Both the position numbers and the translations under genes were made by a program. DNA of 64,000 nucleotides. It comes from Thiobacillus sp. GTDB taxonomy: Bacteria > Pseudomonadota > Gammaproteobacteria > Burkholderiales > Thiobacillaceae. Shown here in pieces: positions 55,970 through 64,000 of this stretch. The notes beneath the pieces are model-generated. The model did not search any database and was not told where the DNA came from. It was given only the letters and a program-made list of their open reading frames with translations. Numbering within the stretch: the stretch's first letter is position 1; every line of letters starts with the position of its first letter. The DNA lies in assembly GCA_030679915.1 (NCBI GenBank), contig JAUXRY010000001.1, positions 38,318 through 102,317 of the forward strand, written 5' to 3'.

Positions 55970-57130
55970 TTACGTTTGTTTAAACCGCAGCCCCAGCAGC
56001 AGCGCGGCGGATAGCAGGATTGCGGCCAGCAGGGTGAAGGCGCTGCCGTAGCCCGCCATGCCGATCATCCAGCCGGTGAGCACGGGGCCAATCGACTGGC
56101 CGACGTCCATCACCGTGCGCAGTACGCCCATCGACGAGCCATAGCGGCCATTGCTGGTGAGGTCCGCGACCAGCGCGGCGGTGGATGAGGTGACAGTGGC
56201 AAAGCCGATGCCGAACAGCAGGCTGAGCCCCGCCAGAGCAATGAAGCTGGTCGCGAACGGCAATAACGCCACGCTGGTTGCGCCGATCAGCAGGCCGGGG
56301 ATGATGACCTGCATGCGGCCGATCCGATCCGACACGCGGCCCATCAGCGGCTTGGCGAATACGATACTGACCAGTTGCACGCCGAGGATGATGCCGATCT
56401 GCCACGCAGGGATGCCGAGCGAGGCGGCATACAGCGTGATAAAAGCTTCGATGGCGCCGAACACCAGGTATTGGGCCGCTTCGATGCCACTGACCAGCAT
56501 GATGCCGCGGTCGCGCAGCACCGTGTTGAGGCTGGCCCAGAAGGGCGGCTGTTCTTTTTTGGCTGAGAGTGCGGGGTCATCATCACGCAGCAGCAAGCCC
56601 GCGCCCAGCGCCAGCACGCCACTGATGGCACAAGCGATGTACACCGCGTTGAAACTTGCCAGCGAAATGAGGAATCCGCCGAGAAACGGCGCTATGGAAC
56701 GCCCCACGATGGTGATCGAAGAATACGTGGATAGCTTGGCCGCGCGGTCGGTGGTGTAGCGCGCCGCTATCACTGCGCTCGCCACCGTGCCAAAAATGGC
56801 GGTGGCGAAGCCGTGATAAAAACGCACCGCCATCAGCTGCCATGGGGTTTCGATCAGCAGATACAGAAACGGTGCGGTGGCAAACACGATCAGCGAGGCC
56901 AACAGCAAGCGCCGCTGGCCCAACTGGTCGGACAGGGCACCCGCCGGATAGCTGATCAGCACACCGGGAATCGTTGATGCCATCACAATCCAGCCGATTT
57001 CCGCCGGGCTGGCGTTGAGCGCGTGGGCAAACAGTGGCAGCACCGGCGTTTTCGACAGCGTGGAACTGAATATCGCCAGTCCGCCGATGAGGGCGATTAG
57101 ACCGAAGAAAGCACGCTGGTCAGATTTCAT
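55970..57130 (-). CDS. Major facilitator superfamily transporter
   Basis: The 386-residue protein has about twelve helices and the MFS loop motif between helices 2 and 3 (PAGALSDQLGQRR, about 62). A second copy between helices 8 and 9 reads GRVSDRIGR. It resembles drug or small-solute exporters of the DHA1 type. The substrate cannot be called. Confidence 0.88.
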   Translation of the reverse strand: MKSDQRAFFGLIALIGGLAIFSSTLSKTPVLPLFAHALNASPAEIGWIVMASTIPGVLISYPAGALSDQLGQRRLLLASLIVFATAPFLYLLIETPWQLMAVRFYHGFATAIFGTVASAVIAARYTTDRAAKLSTYSSITIVGRSIAPFLGGFLISLASFNAVYIACAISGVLALGAGLLLRDDDPALSAKKEQPPFWASLNTVLRDRGIMLVSGIEAAQYLVFGAIEAFITLYAASLGIPAWQIGIILGVQLVSIVFAKPLMGRVSDRIGRMQVIIPGLLIGATSVALLPFATSFIALAGLSLLFGIGFATVTSSTAALVADLTSNGRYGSSMGVLRTVMDVGQSIGPVLTGWMIGMAGYGSAFTLLAAILLSAALLLGLRFKQT

Positions 57131-57290
57131 GAGTTGGTTGTGTGCCTATTCACGTCGCCTTGATTTTAAGAGTAAAGCCAAGCGTGAACATGGCTACGGT
57201 TATGTTCCTGCATAGCTATTATTGCTTTAGTGCGACTCCAAACGTGATCTATAGTGAGATGAGCTAATCCGTATTAATAAGGAGCCAATC

Positions 57291-57773
57291 ATGAACGCAA
57301 TGCATCGCATGGAACGTTTTCTCGACCAGCACATGATTCCATTTGAAATCGTGGCGCATCCTCACACTCAAACCAGCGCCGCCACCGCGCGTTCAGCCAA
57401 AATTACGCCCGATCGTGTGGCCAAGGGCGTACTGCTGAACGGCATGGGTTGCCAGATGGTGGCGATGATCCCTGCCGATCAGGAAATTCACCTTGGCCGG
57501 CTGGGGCTGGATAATGACGTCGAGTTCAGCCTGGCCGACGAGACCAGCGTGAGCCGGCTGTTCAAGGAGTGTTCACCCGGCGTGGTGCCGGGCTTGCCGA
57601 ATGCCTGGGGGGTGGAAATGGTGTGGGACGATGCCCTGATGGCGCAGCCGGATATCTATCTGGAAGCGGGAGACCATGAGCGCCTGCTACACATTGAAAC
57701 CTGTTATCTACGGGAGGCTTTTGGGGATGCGCCGCACTGCCGGTTTAGCCAGCCACGCAGTCACCACGGCTGA
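57291..57773 (+). CDS. YbaK/ProX-type aminoacyl-tRNA deacylase domain protein
   Basis: The 160-residue protein has the YbaK fold: TSAATARSAKITPDRVAKGVLL with the conserved Lys, a core FSLADETSVSRLFKECSPGVVPGLP, and a C-terminal part with HIETCYLREAFG. Such domains hydrolyse mischarged tRNAs. The start has GGAGCC upstream. The last part is longer than YbaK, so it may belong to a separate subfamily. Confidence 0.88.
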   Translation: MNAMHRMERFLDQHMIPFEIVAHPHTQTSAATARSAKITPDRVAKGVLLNGMGCQMVAMIPADQEIHLGRLGLDNDVEFSLADETSVSRLFKECSPGVVPGLPNAWGVEMVWDDALMAQPDIYLEAGDHERLLHIETCYLREAFGDAPHCRFSQPRSHHG

Positions 57774-57870
57774 AACCAGACTGTCGCTATTGACTTTGCG
57801 CCCCCACGCAGAGGGTGCAAAGACTTTCCTTGTACGTGTGACTTGATTTAGGCTTGGACTTTCTGGCGCG

Positions 57871-58455
57871 GTGCGCCGAACGATTCATCCTCAGATCGGT
57901 CCATTCGCTGTGAATTCAGATAACCCAAATTCCTCGGAAAACCCGCATCGACCACTCGGTCGCGGCATGGCATGGATCGCCAGCCTGCTGATACTCGGCA
58001 TGTTCTATTTTTATTTCGAGAACAGTCTGCAGGCACGCAACAACCCCAACCGACAATTACAGATCGCGGCCGGCGCCGATCTGGTGCTGAAACGCAGCAG
58101 GGATGGGCACTATATTTTTCCCGGAACGATCAACGGCCAGCCGGTCACTTTCTTGCTTGATACCGGCGCAACCCTGGTATCGGTGCCAGCGGGATTGGCG
58201 GGTGAGCTGGGGTTGAAGGCCGGCGCATATCAACAATCGATTACAGCAAACGGAACGGTTGCCACGCGCGCTACCAGACTGGATGCATTAGCGTTCGGGC
58301 CGTTTACGCTGAGCGGCGTGCCAGCCAGCATCAACCCTGGCATGGCGGGCGATCAAATATTGCTGGGAATGAGTGTCCTGAAGCATCTGGAATTTACGCA
58401 GCGAGGCGACACTTTGATCCTGCGCGCGCTGAGTCCGAATGGGAAAACGCTTTGA
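57871..58455 (+). CDS. TIGR02281-type retropepsin-like aspartic protease
   Basis: The protein has one membrane helix (about residues 34-50) and then a clan AA aspartic-protease domain (about 75-190). The active motif is FLLDTGATLVSVP. The family signature NGQPVTFLLDTGA fits TIGR02281. The protein is probably bitopic, with the protease domain in the periplasm. The start is uncertain: GTG at 57871 is used here, but GTG 57910 or ATG 57967 would also keep the helix. Confidence 0.85.
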   Translation: MRRTIHPQIGPFAVNSDNPNSSENPHRPLGRGMAWIASLLILGMFYFYFENSLQARNNPNRQLQIAAGADLVLKRSRDGHYIFPGTINGQPVTFLLDTGATLVSVPAGLAGELGLKAGAYQQSITANGTVATRATRLDALAFGPFTLSGVPASINPGMAGDQILLGMSVLKHLEFTQRGDTLILRALSPNGKTL

Positions 58456-58594
58456 CATCCGAAAGTTCTGTGATATCAATACGCCATCTGTTGGATTCAA
58501 GCTTTAAATTGCACTACCTCTGGTAAGCCTTTTTCCTTGAAATTCGATTGATAGAGCATGTCGCTCAATTTTTTAGATAGATAGGAAAAGCAAG

Positions 58595-58801
58595 ATGGAA
58601 ACGGGTATTGTAAAGTGGTTTAACGATGCAAAAGGTTTTGGTTTTATTACTCCGGATAACGGTGGTGAAGACCTCTTCGCACATTTCTCCGCAATCAACT
58701 CCAGCGGCTTCAAGTCCCTGCAGGAAAACCAGAAAGTCAGCTTTGAAGTGACCACTGGCCCCAAGGGCAAGCAAGCTTCAAACATCCAAATCGTTTCGTA
58801 A
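58595..58801 (+). CDS. cspA: Cold shock protein (CspA family)
   Basis: CspA-type RNA chaperones melt RNA structures. The 68-residue protein has both RNA-binding motifs: KGFGFITPD and DLFAHFSAI. The ribosome-binding site GGAAAAG precedes the ATG. An intrinsic terminator follows. The 139-base upstream region (58456-58594) could be a structured leader, but no cold-box is evident. Confidence 0.97.
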   Translation: METGIVKWFNDAKGFGFITPDNGGEDLFAHFSAINSSGFKSLQENQKVSFEVTTGPKGKQASNIQIVS

Positions 58802-58820
58802 TTTAAAACGATCAGGAGAA

Positions 58821-58848
58821 AAAACCCCGGTTCGCCGGGGTTTTTTTT
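58821..58848 (+). terminator. Intrinsic terminator after the cold shock gene
   Basis: AAAACCCCGG and CCGGGGTTTT form a ten-base stem with a TTCG tetraloop, followed by more T residues (eight in all), 20 bases after the stop. Confidence 0.95.
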
Positions 58849-58915
58849 ATTTGTGCCATTTGAATATTGATACCCTTCGGGTAGTTATGCCCTCCGGGTA
58901 TGCGTGGAGTTCACC

Positions 58916-59461
58916 ATGGCGCTCAAAGCCACAATCTATAAAGCTGAACTGCAAATCGTCGATATGGATCGGAATTATTATGCCGATCACGCGCCGACGA
59001 TCGCACGCCACCCCTCCGAAACCGATGAACGCATGATGGCGCGGGTGTTGGCCTATGCGCTCAACGCGCAAGAAGGTATTGCCTTTACCAAGGGCTTGTT
59101 CGATGTCGACGAGCCCGAGGTGTGGGTCAAAAGCCTGACCGACGAGATCACGCTGTGGATTGACCTGGGGCAGCCCGACGAAACACGCATCCGGCGTGCC
59201 TGCAGTCGTGCTGATCAGGTAATAGTGCTGTGCTATACCAGCAGCTGCGAACTGTGGTGGAAAGCCATCGCCAGCAAGCTGACACGTTTGACCAATTTGA
59301 CCGTATTACAACTCCCCACTGACACCAGCCAGGCGTTGGCCGCTTTGGCCGAGCGCAGCATGCGCTTGCAATGCATGGTGCAGGACGGTGAAATCTGGAT
59401 CAACAGCGACAAGGCGAGTGTGCCGGTCAAGCTGATACCCCTTTTGCCTGTTGCAGCCTGA
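58916..59461 (+). CDS. YaeQ family protein
   Basis: The 181-residue product from ATG 58916 matches YaeQ: MALKATIYKAELQIVDMDRNYY, ARHPSETDERMMARVLAYAL and PDETRIRRACSRADQVIVLCY. YaeQ has a PD-(D/E)xK-like fold with unknown function. It ends three bases from the convergent lipoprotein gene. Confidence 0.93.
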   Translation: MALKATIYKAELQIVDMDRNYYADHAPTIARHPSETDERMMARVLAYALNAQEGIAFTKGLFDVDEPEVWVKSLTDEITLWIDLGQPDETRIRRACSRADQVIVLCYTSSCELWWKAIASKLTRLTNLTVLQLPTDTSQALAALAERSMRLQCMVQDGEIWINSDKASVPVKLIPLLPVAA

Positions 59462-59464
59462 AAC

Positions 59465-60025
59465 TCATTTTGCTGGCGGACAGTTCTCGATACACAGCGA
59501 CTCGACCTGGCGTTGCCCGCCACATCCTACAAAACAACCTTCGTAGGCCGGCAGGCAGCCACAGTCCGATTTGCAGCTTGATGTCTGTAGCTGCGCGCGC
59601 ACGCTTTCCCGTGTGGGCATGACCGGCTCCAGATAAGGCGGGGGGAAAGTCGGCATCATTCTCGTATACCAACCAAATGGATGACGATAGGGAAAGCTGT
59701 TCAGCCAGTCGAAACGCATCTGCATTTCATAGTGACGCAAGGCTGCAGCATAGTGCTTGAGTTCGTTTTCATAGTGTTTCAATGCTTCGGTGTAGCTCGC
59801 CTCAACCTGCGGCTCGACATCTTTTAGGCAGGCCTGGTAACGCATCTGGCAATCGGTCTGACAAATGTTCTTTTGCACGTCGCAACCTTGTACGCAGGAT
59901 TGGCCTTGGGCATCCGTCGGCGGGATCAGGCGGGCATGGGTTTGGTACTGAGGCGTGGCGCACCCCGCCAGCGCGGCGAACAAGGCCGTAGCGGATAACA
60001 GGTGTGTCAGGGCAAGTCGGCGCAT
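59465..60025 (-). CDS. Cys-rich lipoprotein
   Basis: The 186-residue protein has a signal peptide with a lipobox (LAGC at about residues 18-21), so it is probably a lipoprotein. It has a Cys-rich start (SCVQGCDVQKNICQTDCQMRYQAC), a helical Tyr/His-rich middle (LKHYENELKHYAAALRHYEMQ) and a Cys-rich end (SCKSDCGCLPAYEGCFVGCG). I cannot assign a family. The ATG at 60023-60025 gives a good signal peptide. Confidence 0.75.
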   Translation of the reverse strand: MRRLALTHLLSATALFAALAGCATPQYQTHARLIPPTDAQGQSCVQGCDVQKNICQTDCQMRYQACLKDVEPQVEASYTEALKHYENELKHYAAALRHYEMQMRFDWLNSFPYRHPFGWYTRMMPTFPPPYLEPVMPTRESVRAQLQTSSCKSDCGCLPAYEGCFVGCGGQRQVESLCIENCPPAK

Positions 60026-60075
60026 CAGGTCGTCCAAAAATCCTATGTCTGATCAAAGCATAGGTTGTTTCCGGA

Positions 60076-60945
60076 TTATTGCGGGCCGAGAAAACGCGTT
60101 TCGAGTTCCTGCAGATTGAGTTCCTGCAAAATCTGCTGCAGCCGATCGCGCGCATTCTTGCGGGGTGAGCCGGTCTGGGTGGCGATGATGAGCTCGTTCT
60201 TCATCGAGTGTTCCCAGCCCACCAGTTCGGTGACGGTGATCTGATAGCCGTGCGACTCCAGCTGCAGGCAGCGCAGCACGTTGGTGAGCTGGCTACCGAA
60301 TTCACGGGTGTGGATGGGGTGACGCCAGATTTCGGACAACGGAGTTTTGCCGAAGGATTCGTTCTTGTGTTTGCGCAGCACCGCTGCGACTTCGGCCTGG
60401 CAGCACGGCACCAGCACGATATGGCGCGCCTGCTTGGCGAGGGCAAACCGGATTGCATCGTCGGTTGCGGTATTGCAGGCGTGCAACGCGGTGACGATAT
60501 CGATCTGCGCGGGCAAGGTTTCAGCAGTGATTGACTCCGCCACTGTCTCGTTCAGAAACGACATGCGGTCAAAGCCCAGGCGTATGGCCAGATCGCGCGA
60601 CTTTTCCACCAGTTCGTCGCGGGTTTCGATGCCATAGATATGGGCGCCGGGGCGTGCTTTCAGAAACAGGTCGTAGAGGATGAACCCCAGGTACGACTTG
60701 CCGGCGCCGTGGTCGGCCAGTGTCAACGTGTCCTGCCGGCCCAGCACCTCGTCGAGCAGCGGTTCGATGAACTGGCACAGATGAAACACTTGTTTGAGCT
60801 TGCGACGGCTGTCCTGGTTGAGCTTGCCGTCGCGCGTGAGGATATGCAATTCCTTCAGCAGTTCGATCGACTGACCGGGACGCAATACATCCGCCAGTGG
60901 ATCGACGAAGGTCGTCTTGGGTGTGGCAGGGCTGGCGCGCTTCAT
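60076..60945 (-). CDS. SAM-dependent methyltransferase (Methyltransf_32-like)
   Basis: The 289-residue protein has a methyltransferase fold with LADHGAGKSYLGFIL (SAM-binding motif I, about residues 77-91), IYGIETRDELVEKS, then ALHACNTATDDAI and VLVPCCQAEVA, which are typical of the Methyltransf_32/GSTCD-like group. The substrate is unknown. The ATG overlaps the MscS stop by four bases, so they are likely coupled. Confidence 0.85.
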   Translation of the reverse strand: MKRASPATPKTTFVDPLADVLRPGQSIELLKELHILTRDGKLNQDSRRKLKQVFHLCQFIEPLLDEVLGRQDTLTLADHGAGKSYLGFILYDLFLKARPGAHIYGIETRDELVEKSRDLAIRLGFDRMSFLNETVAESITAETLPAQIDIVTALHACNTATDDAIRFALAKQARHIVLVPCCQAEVAAVLRKHKNESFGKTPLSEIWRHPIHTREFGSQLTNVLRCLQLESHGYQITVTELVGWEHSMKNELIIATQTGSPRKNARDRLQQILQELNLQELETRFLGPQ

Positions 60946-61766
60946 GACGTGCCCAGCAGGCGGACTTCACGCTGTGGGAAGGGAATGCTGATGCCGCGCG
61001 CGCGGAAGCTTTCCAGCACCGCCTGGGTGATGTCGCTCGAGGTGTCGTAGTAGTTATCAACGGTGGTCCACGGGCGGATGGCAATCTCCACACCCGAATC
61101 GGCCAGAGTCAACACGCGGATCAAGGGTTCAGGTTCCTGCAGGATTTTTGGATGCGCAGCGAGCAGTTCACGAATTGCCGCCAGCGCCTGTTTGATGTCG
61201 GTGTCGTAGGCGACGCCGACCATCACATCGAGCTGGCGCAGCGTGCCGAAATTATGCAGGATCTCGCCGACGATTTTGCGATTGGGGATGATGATGCGCG
61301 AATGATCGGAGTGGCTCAGCACAGTGTTGAACAGATGGATGCCCTCAACGGTGCCTTCCTCGTCGGCGATCGAAATGTATTCGCCCACCTGAAACGGCCG
61401 CGTAAAGATAATCGTCAGTCCCGCTGCCAGATTGCCGAGCACGCCTTGCATCGCTAACGCAATACCCGCGCCCACCACACCCAACCCGGCCAGTAACGGA
61501 AGCAGTTCCACCCCCAGGTTCTGCAACGCCATGATGAAGAACAACCCCAACACCAGGGTGCGCATGATGCGTACCAGCAGCTGACACAGCGCTGGCGTCA
61601 GCCCCAGCCTGGCCAGCATCGCGTGTGTCAGTTTGCCGACCCAGCGCCCAACGTAATATCCAGCGACCAGGATCAGCAGCGCTACCAACAGCTTGGGACC
61701 GAACTGAATGGCGAGGTCGATCGCGGTTTGTTGGGCGTGTTCCAGCGTTTGTAATTGTTCGTCCAT
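60942..61766 (-). CDS. MscS-family mechanosensitive channel
   Basis: The 274-residue protein from ATG 61764-61766 (MDEQLQTLEHAQQT) has three helices, the MscS pore helix pattern (AGLGVVGAGIALAMQGVLGNLAAGLTII, about residues 95-122) and a beta domain (EGTVEGIHLFNTVLSHSDHSRIIIPN). It releases solutes on osmotic downshock. The pore has the Gly/Ala packing of MscS. It ends in the methyltransferase start (ATGA). Confidence 0.95.
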   Translation of the reverse strand: MDEQLQTLEHAQQTAIDLAIQFGPKLLVALLILVAGYYVGRWVGKLTHAMLARLGLTPALCQLLVRIMRTLVLGLFFIMALQNLGVELLPLLAGLGVVGAGIALAMQGVLGNLAAGLTIIFTRPFQVGEYISIADEEGTVEGIHLFNTVLSHSDHSRIIIPNRKIVGEILHNFGTLRQLDVMVGVAYDTDIKQALAAIRELLAAHPKILQEPEPLIRVLTLADSGVEIAIRPWTTVDNYYDTSSDITQAVLESFRARGISIPFPQREVRLLGTS

Positions 61767-61863
61767 GGTCGGGAAATGGCAGGAGGGAAGCCAGAAGGGT
61801 ATCAAAACCCCCAGCAAGGCAGAACTGCTTCGTATAATGCCGTCTTGCTGAAAGGGTTTTGCC

Positions 61864-62610
61864 GTGTCTGTTGTTAACATCTCCTGCTACAAATTTATCA
61901 CCCTCAATGACCGTGAGCCGCTCAAGGCCGACCTGAGCTCACGCTGCGTTGAACTGGGCCTCAAGGGCACCATTCTGCTCGCGCCCGAGGGCATCAATGT
62001 GTTTCTGGCCGGCACCCGCGAGGCGATAGATGCTGTCATCGCGCATTTGCGGGGCGACCCGCGTTTTGCCGACTTGCAGCCCAAGGAAAGCCGCTCCGAC
62101 GCGCCGCCATTCAAGCGGATGCGGGTGCGGCTTAAAAAAGAAATCATCACCATGAAACACCCGCTGATCCGCCCGGAATCGGCGCGCGCGCCCGCTGTGG
62201 ACGCAGCCACACTCAAGCAATGGCTGGACCGTGGAACGGACGACGAAGGCCGACCGGTAATCATGCTCGACACCCGCAACGACTACGAAGTCGCAGAGGG
62301 AAGCTTCGAACATGCCGTCGATTACAACATCGAAGTGTTCAGCGAGTTCCCGGCGAAGCTGGCACAACATCGCGACGACTACGCCGGCAAAACCATCGTG
62401 TCATTCTGCACCGGCGGCATCCGCTGCGAAAAAGCCGCCATCCACATGAAAGAAATCGGCCTCGATCACGTGTATCAGCTAGAAGGCGGCATCCTCAAGT
62501 ATTTTGAAGAGACGGGCGGCGCGCATTACAACGGCGATTGTTTTGTGTTTGACGAGCGTGAGGCGGTCAGCGCCGATCTCCATCCCGCTTCGGGGCGGGT
62601 GCATCGGTGA
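61864..62610 (+). CDS. trhO: tRNA uridine(34) hydroxylase TrhO (YceA, rhodanese-like)
   Basis: TrhO hydroxylates tRNA uridine-34 with oxygen. The 248-residue protein starts at GTG 61864. An N-terminal YceA domain ([18 protein letters not shown]) precedes a rhodanese domain with the active Cys in [14 protein letters not shown] (about residue 181). It diverges from MscS with a 97-base gap. Confidence 0.93.
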   Translation: MSVVNISCYKFITLNDREPLKADLSSRCVELGLKGTILLAPEGINVFLAGTREAIDAVIAHLRGDPRFADLQPKESRSDAPPFKRMRVRLKKEIITMKHPLIRPESARAPAVDAATLKQWLDRGTDDEGRPVIMLDTRNDYEVAEGSFEHAVDYNIEVFSEFPAKLAQHRDDYAGKTIVSFCTGGIRCEKAAIHMKEIGLDHVYQLEGGILKYFEETGGAHYNGDCFVFDEREAVSADLHPASGRVHR

Positions 62611-62668
62611 GGAGCTGAAACCGGCCATGGGCCGTCTACACTGTTGAAGAAAATCCACGTACATGAAC

Positions 62669-62693
62669 GGCTGCAAGGAGCGTTATTGCAGCC
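62669..62693. repeat. Perfect inverted repeat after trhO
   Basis: GGCTGCAA and TTGCAGCC flank a nine-base loop, about 60 bases after trhO. There is no T run. The rest of 62611-62885 shows nothing I can support. Confidence 0.5.
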
Positions 62694-62885
62694 TATCGGC
62701 CCCATTTTATCGATCTGCCCATCGCCTCCCATTCAGGCCGAGGTCAAGCTCTGAGCTACGCCAGGCAGGGTATCCGTGGGTATACTCAGGCGTCCTTGCG
62801 CGCCCTCCGCCGTAATTCGAACAAGCTTATAGACTCGGGGTGTTGCGTAAAATGATGTAGTGGATCACCGAGAAAGGGCTTGAAA

Positions 62886-63116
62886 ATGAATCGCTTTGAT
62901 CGCATCACCATCAACCCAGCGATAGTGAACGGGCAAGCCTGCATTCGTGGCATGCGCCTCACCGTCAAACGCGTTGTCGAGGCCGTGGCCTTGTATCCGG
63001 ACCGGGATGAGCTGTTTAGAGAGTACCCCGAACTCGATGCGGAGGATGTTCGGCAAGCGCTGGATTTCGCGGCGTGCAATCTGGATGACAGCGTAATCAA
63101 ACTCGAAGCAGCATGA
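62886..63116 (+). CDS. DUF433 antitoxin-like protein
   Basis: The 76-residue product (MNRFDRITINPAIVNGQACIRGMRLT) has the DUF433 pattern, with VKRVVEAVALYPDRDELFREYPELDAEDV. DUF433 proteins often pair with DUF5615 toxins. The ATG at 62886 was preferred to a TTG two codons upstream. The stop overlaps the next start (ATGA). Confidence 0.9.
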   Translation: MNRFDRITINPAIVNGQACIRGMRLTVKRVVEAVALYPDRDELFREYPELDAEDVRQALDFAACNLDDSVIKLEAA

Positions 63117-63484
63117 TCGCGGTCTTGCTCGACCAGGGTTTGCCGCGTACGGCGGCGGGTCTGTTGCGGGAGATTGGCTGGGACGCGCAGAACGTGAGCG
63201 AACGCGGCATGTCCCAGGCTGAAGATGTCGCCATCATCGAAGTGGCTCGTCAGGAGGGACGCGTCGTCGTCACTCTGGACGCAGACTTCCATGCCTTGCT
63301 AGCTGTATCGGGGGCGCATGGGCCTTCAGTTTTACGGATTCGCATGGAAGGTCTCAAGGCGGATCAGGTTACCTCGCTGATAGAGCAGGTTTTCGCCGTT
63401 GCGGGTAACGCGCTGGCTCTGGGGGCAATGGTCACTGTCCTCGATGGAAAGATTCGTATCAAGCACTTGCCCATCGTCAAGTGA
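63113..63484 (+). CDS. DUF5615 PIN-like toxin candidate
   Basis: The 123-residue product has the DUF5615 fold: MIAVLLDQGLPRTAAGLLRE, then EDVAIIEVARQEGRVVVTLDADFHALL with a Asp-x-Asp. The acidic residues (Asp7, Asp58-Ala-Asp60) fit a PIN-like nuclease. It overlaps the antitoxin by four bases, the standard arrangement of this module. Confidence 0.9.
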   Translation: MIAVLLDQGLPRTAAGLLREIGWDAQNVSERGMSQAEDVAIIEVARQEGRVVVTLDADFHALLAVSGAHGPSVLRIRMEGLKADQVTSLIEQVFAVAGNALALGAMVTVLDGKIRIKHLPIVK

Positions 63485-63742
63485 CAGCCACAGCGGACAA
63501 GACGGTCCGTCAGTATGAGGATCACCCGGTCGAACAATCTGGAATTCAGAGAAATCAGGTCAAAGCTTGTGGGTCAGCAGCCGGCCATGAGCGGGCCTTC
63601 ATAGTGGCTAATACAAATGTTCGGTATTCGATACTAAGCAGCCGCAACGTGGATACTCATGAGCACGAAGCGGACTTGCCCGAGTAGCGTCCATCAAAGA
63701 CCCTGCGGAAGAAAGTCGGCACTAGGGTATTTGTCGCAGTCG
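63485..63742. other. Gene-poor stretch between toxin and IS-interrupted gene
   Basis: I see no convincing gene here. A 68-codon frame on the plus strand (63481-63687) has no family signature, low sequence quality for a protein and overlaps the toxin end, so it is not annotated. Confidence 0.4.
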
Positions 63743-63861
63743 TCACTGAGGCATTAGTTTGACGTTGAATTTGGCCTTCCAAACAGCGATGCGATAGGCA
63801 GGTGGAGGTACGTTGGTTTCGTATCCTTCCAGCTGAGCAAACTCCAGGATTAATTCGTTAC
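63743..63861 (-). pseudogene. C-terminal remnant of a gene cut by the IS3 element
   Basis: On the minus strand an open frame enters from the IS edge (63861) and ends at TGA 63743-63745. It encodes about 38 residues (LEFAQLEGYETNVPPPAYRI then AVWKAKFNVKLMPQ), which read like a normal protein C-terminus. There is no start codon, as the IS end is at the 5' side. The parent family is not recognised. Confidence 0.5.
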
Positions 63862-64000
63862 TGACCCGCCCCGACTTTCGTGGAGGCCATTTGGTTTAAG
63901 TCAGGCTATTGTCTCGGCCTGACTGGCGAGTTGCTGGTAGTAGTTTGCCTCAGCTTCTGCCGGCGGGATATACCCAATCGGTTCGAGCAGCCTGTGGTGA
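63862..64000 (-). mobile_element. End of an IS3-family insertion sequence
   Basis: The 63862 edge starts TGACCCGCCCCGACTTTCGT, close to the terminal inverted repeats of IS3-family elements. The transposase frame ends 39 bases inside it. The rest of the element runs past the window, so the other end, the flanking duplication and the exact IS name cannot be determined. Confidence 0.75.
63901..64000 (-). CDS. IS3-family transposase (OrfB), C-terminal end, partial
   Basis: The last 32 residues of the frame are visible, starting HHRLLEPIGYIPPAEAEANY and ending at TGA 63901-63903. RLLEPIG(Y/N)IPPAEAE is the typical OrfB C-terminus (DDE integrase core) of many IS3-family elements. The gene continues beyond the window. 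Confidence 0.88.
   Translation of the reverse strand, partial: HHRLLEPIGYIPPAEAEANYYQQLASQAETIA

Noticed and set aside
62669..62693. Inverted repeat after trhO as a terminator
   Set aside because: The stem is perfect but has no T run, so it is listed only as a repeat.
63481..63687. 68-codon frame after the DUF5615 gene
   Set aside because: Overlaps the toxin end, has no domain and reads like non-coding sequence.

Overview
The window looks like the chromosome of a sulfur-oxidising betaproteobacterium, plausibly Thiobacillus-like or a relative. The basis is a TsdB/TsdA thiosulfate dehydrogenase pair, a complete cbb3 oxidase operon, two PEP-CTERM proteins, a class III alcohol dehydrogenase/S-formylglutathione hydrolase pair and high G+C. 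The taxon is inferred from gene content; there is no rRNA or other marker. No tRNA, rRNA, CRISPR array, prophage or biosynthetic cluster was recognised.

Layout: 1-2 kb, the end of a membrane-anchored coiled-coil protein and hemN. 2.1-4.4 kb, a GAF-PAS-GGDEF-EAL gene split by one in-frame TAA. 4.4-10.1 kb, ccoNOQP-ccoG-ccoH, a 44-residue DUF3149-like peptide and a small membrane protein, all on the minus strand, with a strong hairpin between ccoP and ccoG. 10.3-18.3 kb, two phosphoglycerate-mutase-family genes, alanine dehydrogenase, Kup, then a carrier-pyrD-TIGR03790 operon. 18.4-21.3 kb, a D,D-carboxypeptidase, HU and a CHRD/PEP-CTERM protein. 21.3-26.5 kb, a pyruvate-dehydrogenase-type operon (E1 alpha, E1 beta and a 1002-residue E2-E3 fusion). 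26.6-31.4 kb, an M17 aminopeptidase, an outer-membrane protein and tsdBA.

31.5-35.2 kb holds a frameshifted VOC gene, a second PEP-CTERM protein, a Cys-containing secreted protein behind a sigma-54-like promoter, a pseudouridine synthase and a periplasmic DsrE-like protein. 35.3-41.8 kb holds a CHASE-PAS-GGDEF-EAL protein, folE and a DctPQM TRAP transporter. 41.9-48.8 kb holds a frameshifted PaaK/CapK-like ligase next to a ThDP enzyme and a CBS protein, then the glutathione-dependent formaldehyde pathway and transaldolase. 49-53.5 kb holds aroC, a phospholipase-D-type synthase and a HAMP/adenylate cyclase. 53.5-54.8 kb is a HigBA-like toxin-antitoxin pair followed by a HEPN-like protein. 54.8-62.6 kb is mixed housekeeping (hydrolase, MFS, YbaK, retropepsin-like, CspA, YaeQ, lipoprotein, methyltransferase, MscS, TrhO). 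62.9-64 kb holds a DUF433/DUF5615 toxin-antitoxin pair and the edge of an IS3-family element that appears to have cut a gene.

The genes suggest an aerobic to microaerobic chemolithotroph: thiosulfate electrons (TsdBA) could pass through c-type cytochromes to the high-affinity cbb3 oxidase, oxygen-independent haem synthesis (HemN) fits low-oxygen growth, and cyclic-nucleotide signalling is prominent (two GGDEF/EAL genes, one adenylate cyclase). Three genes carry single-event disruptions (one stop, two frameshifts), so either recent decay or base-level sequence errors should be considered.
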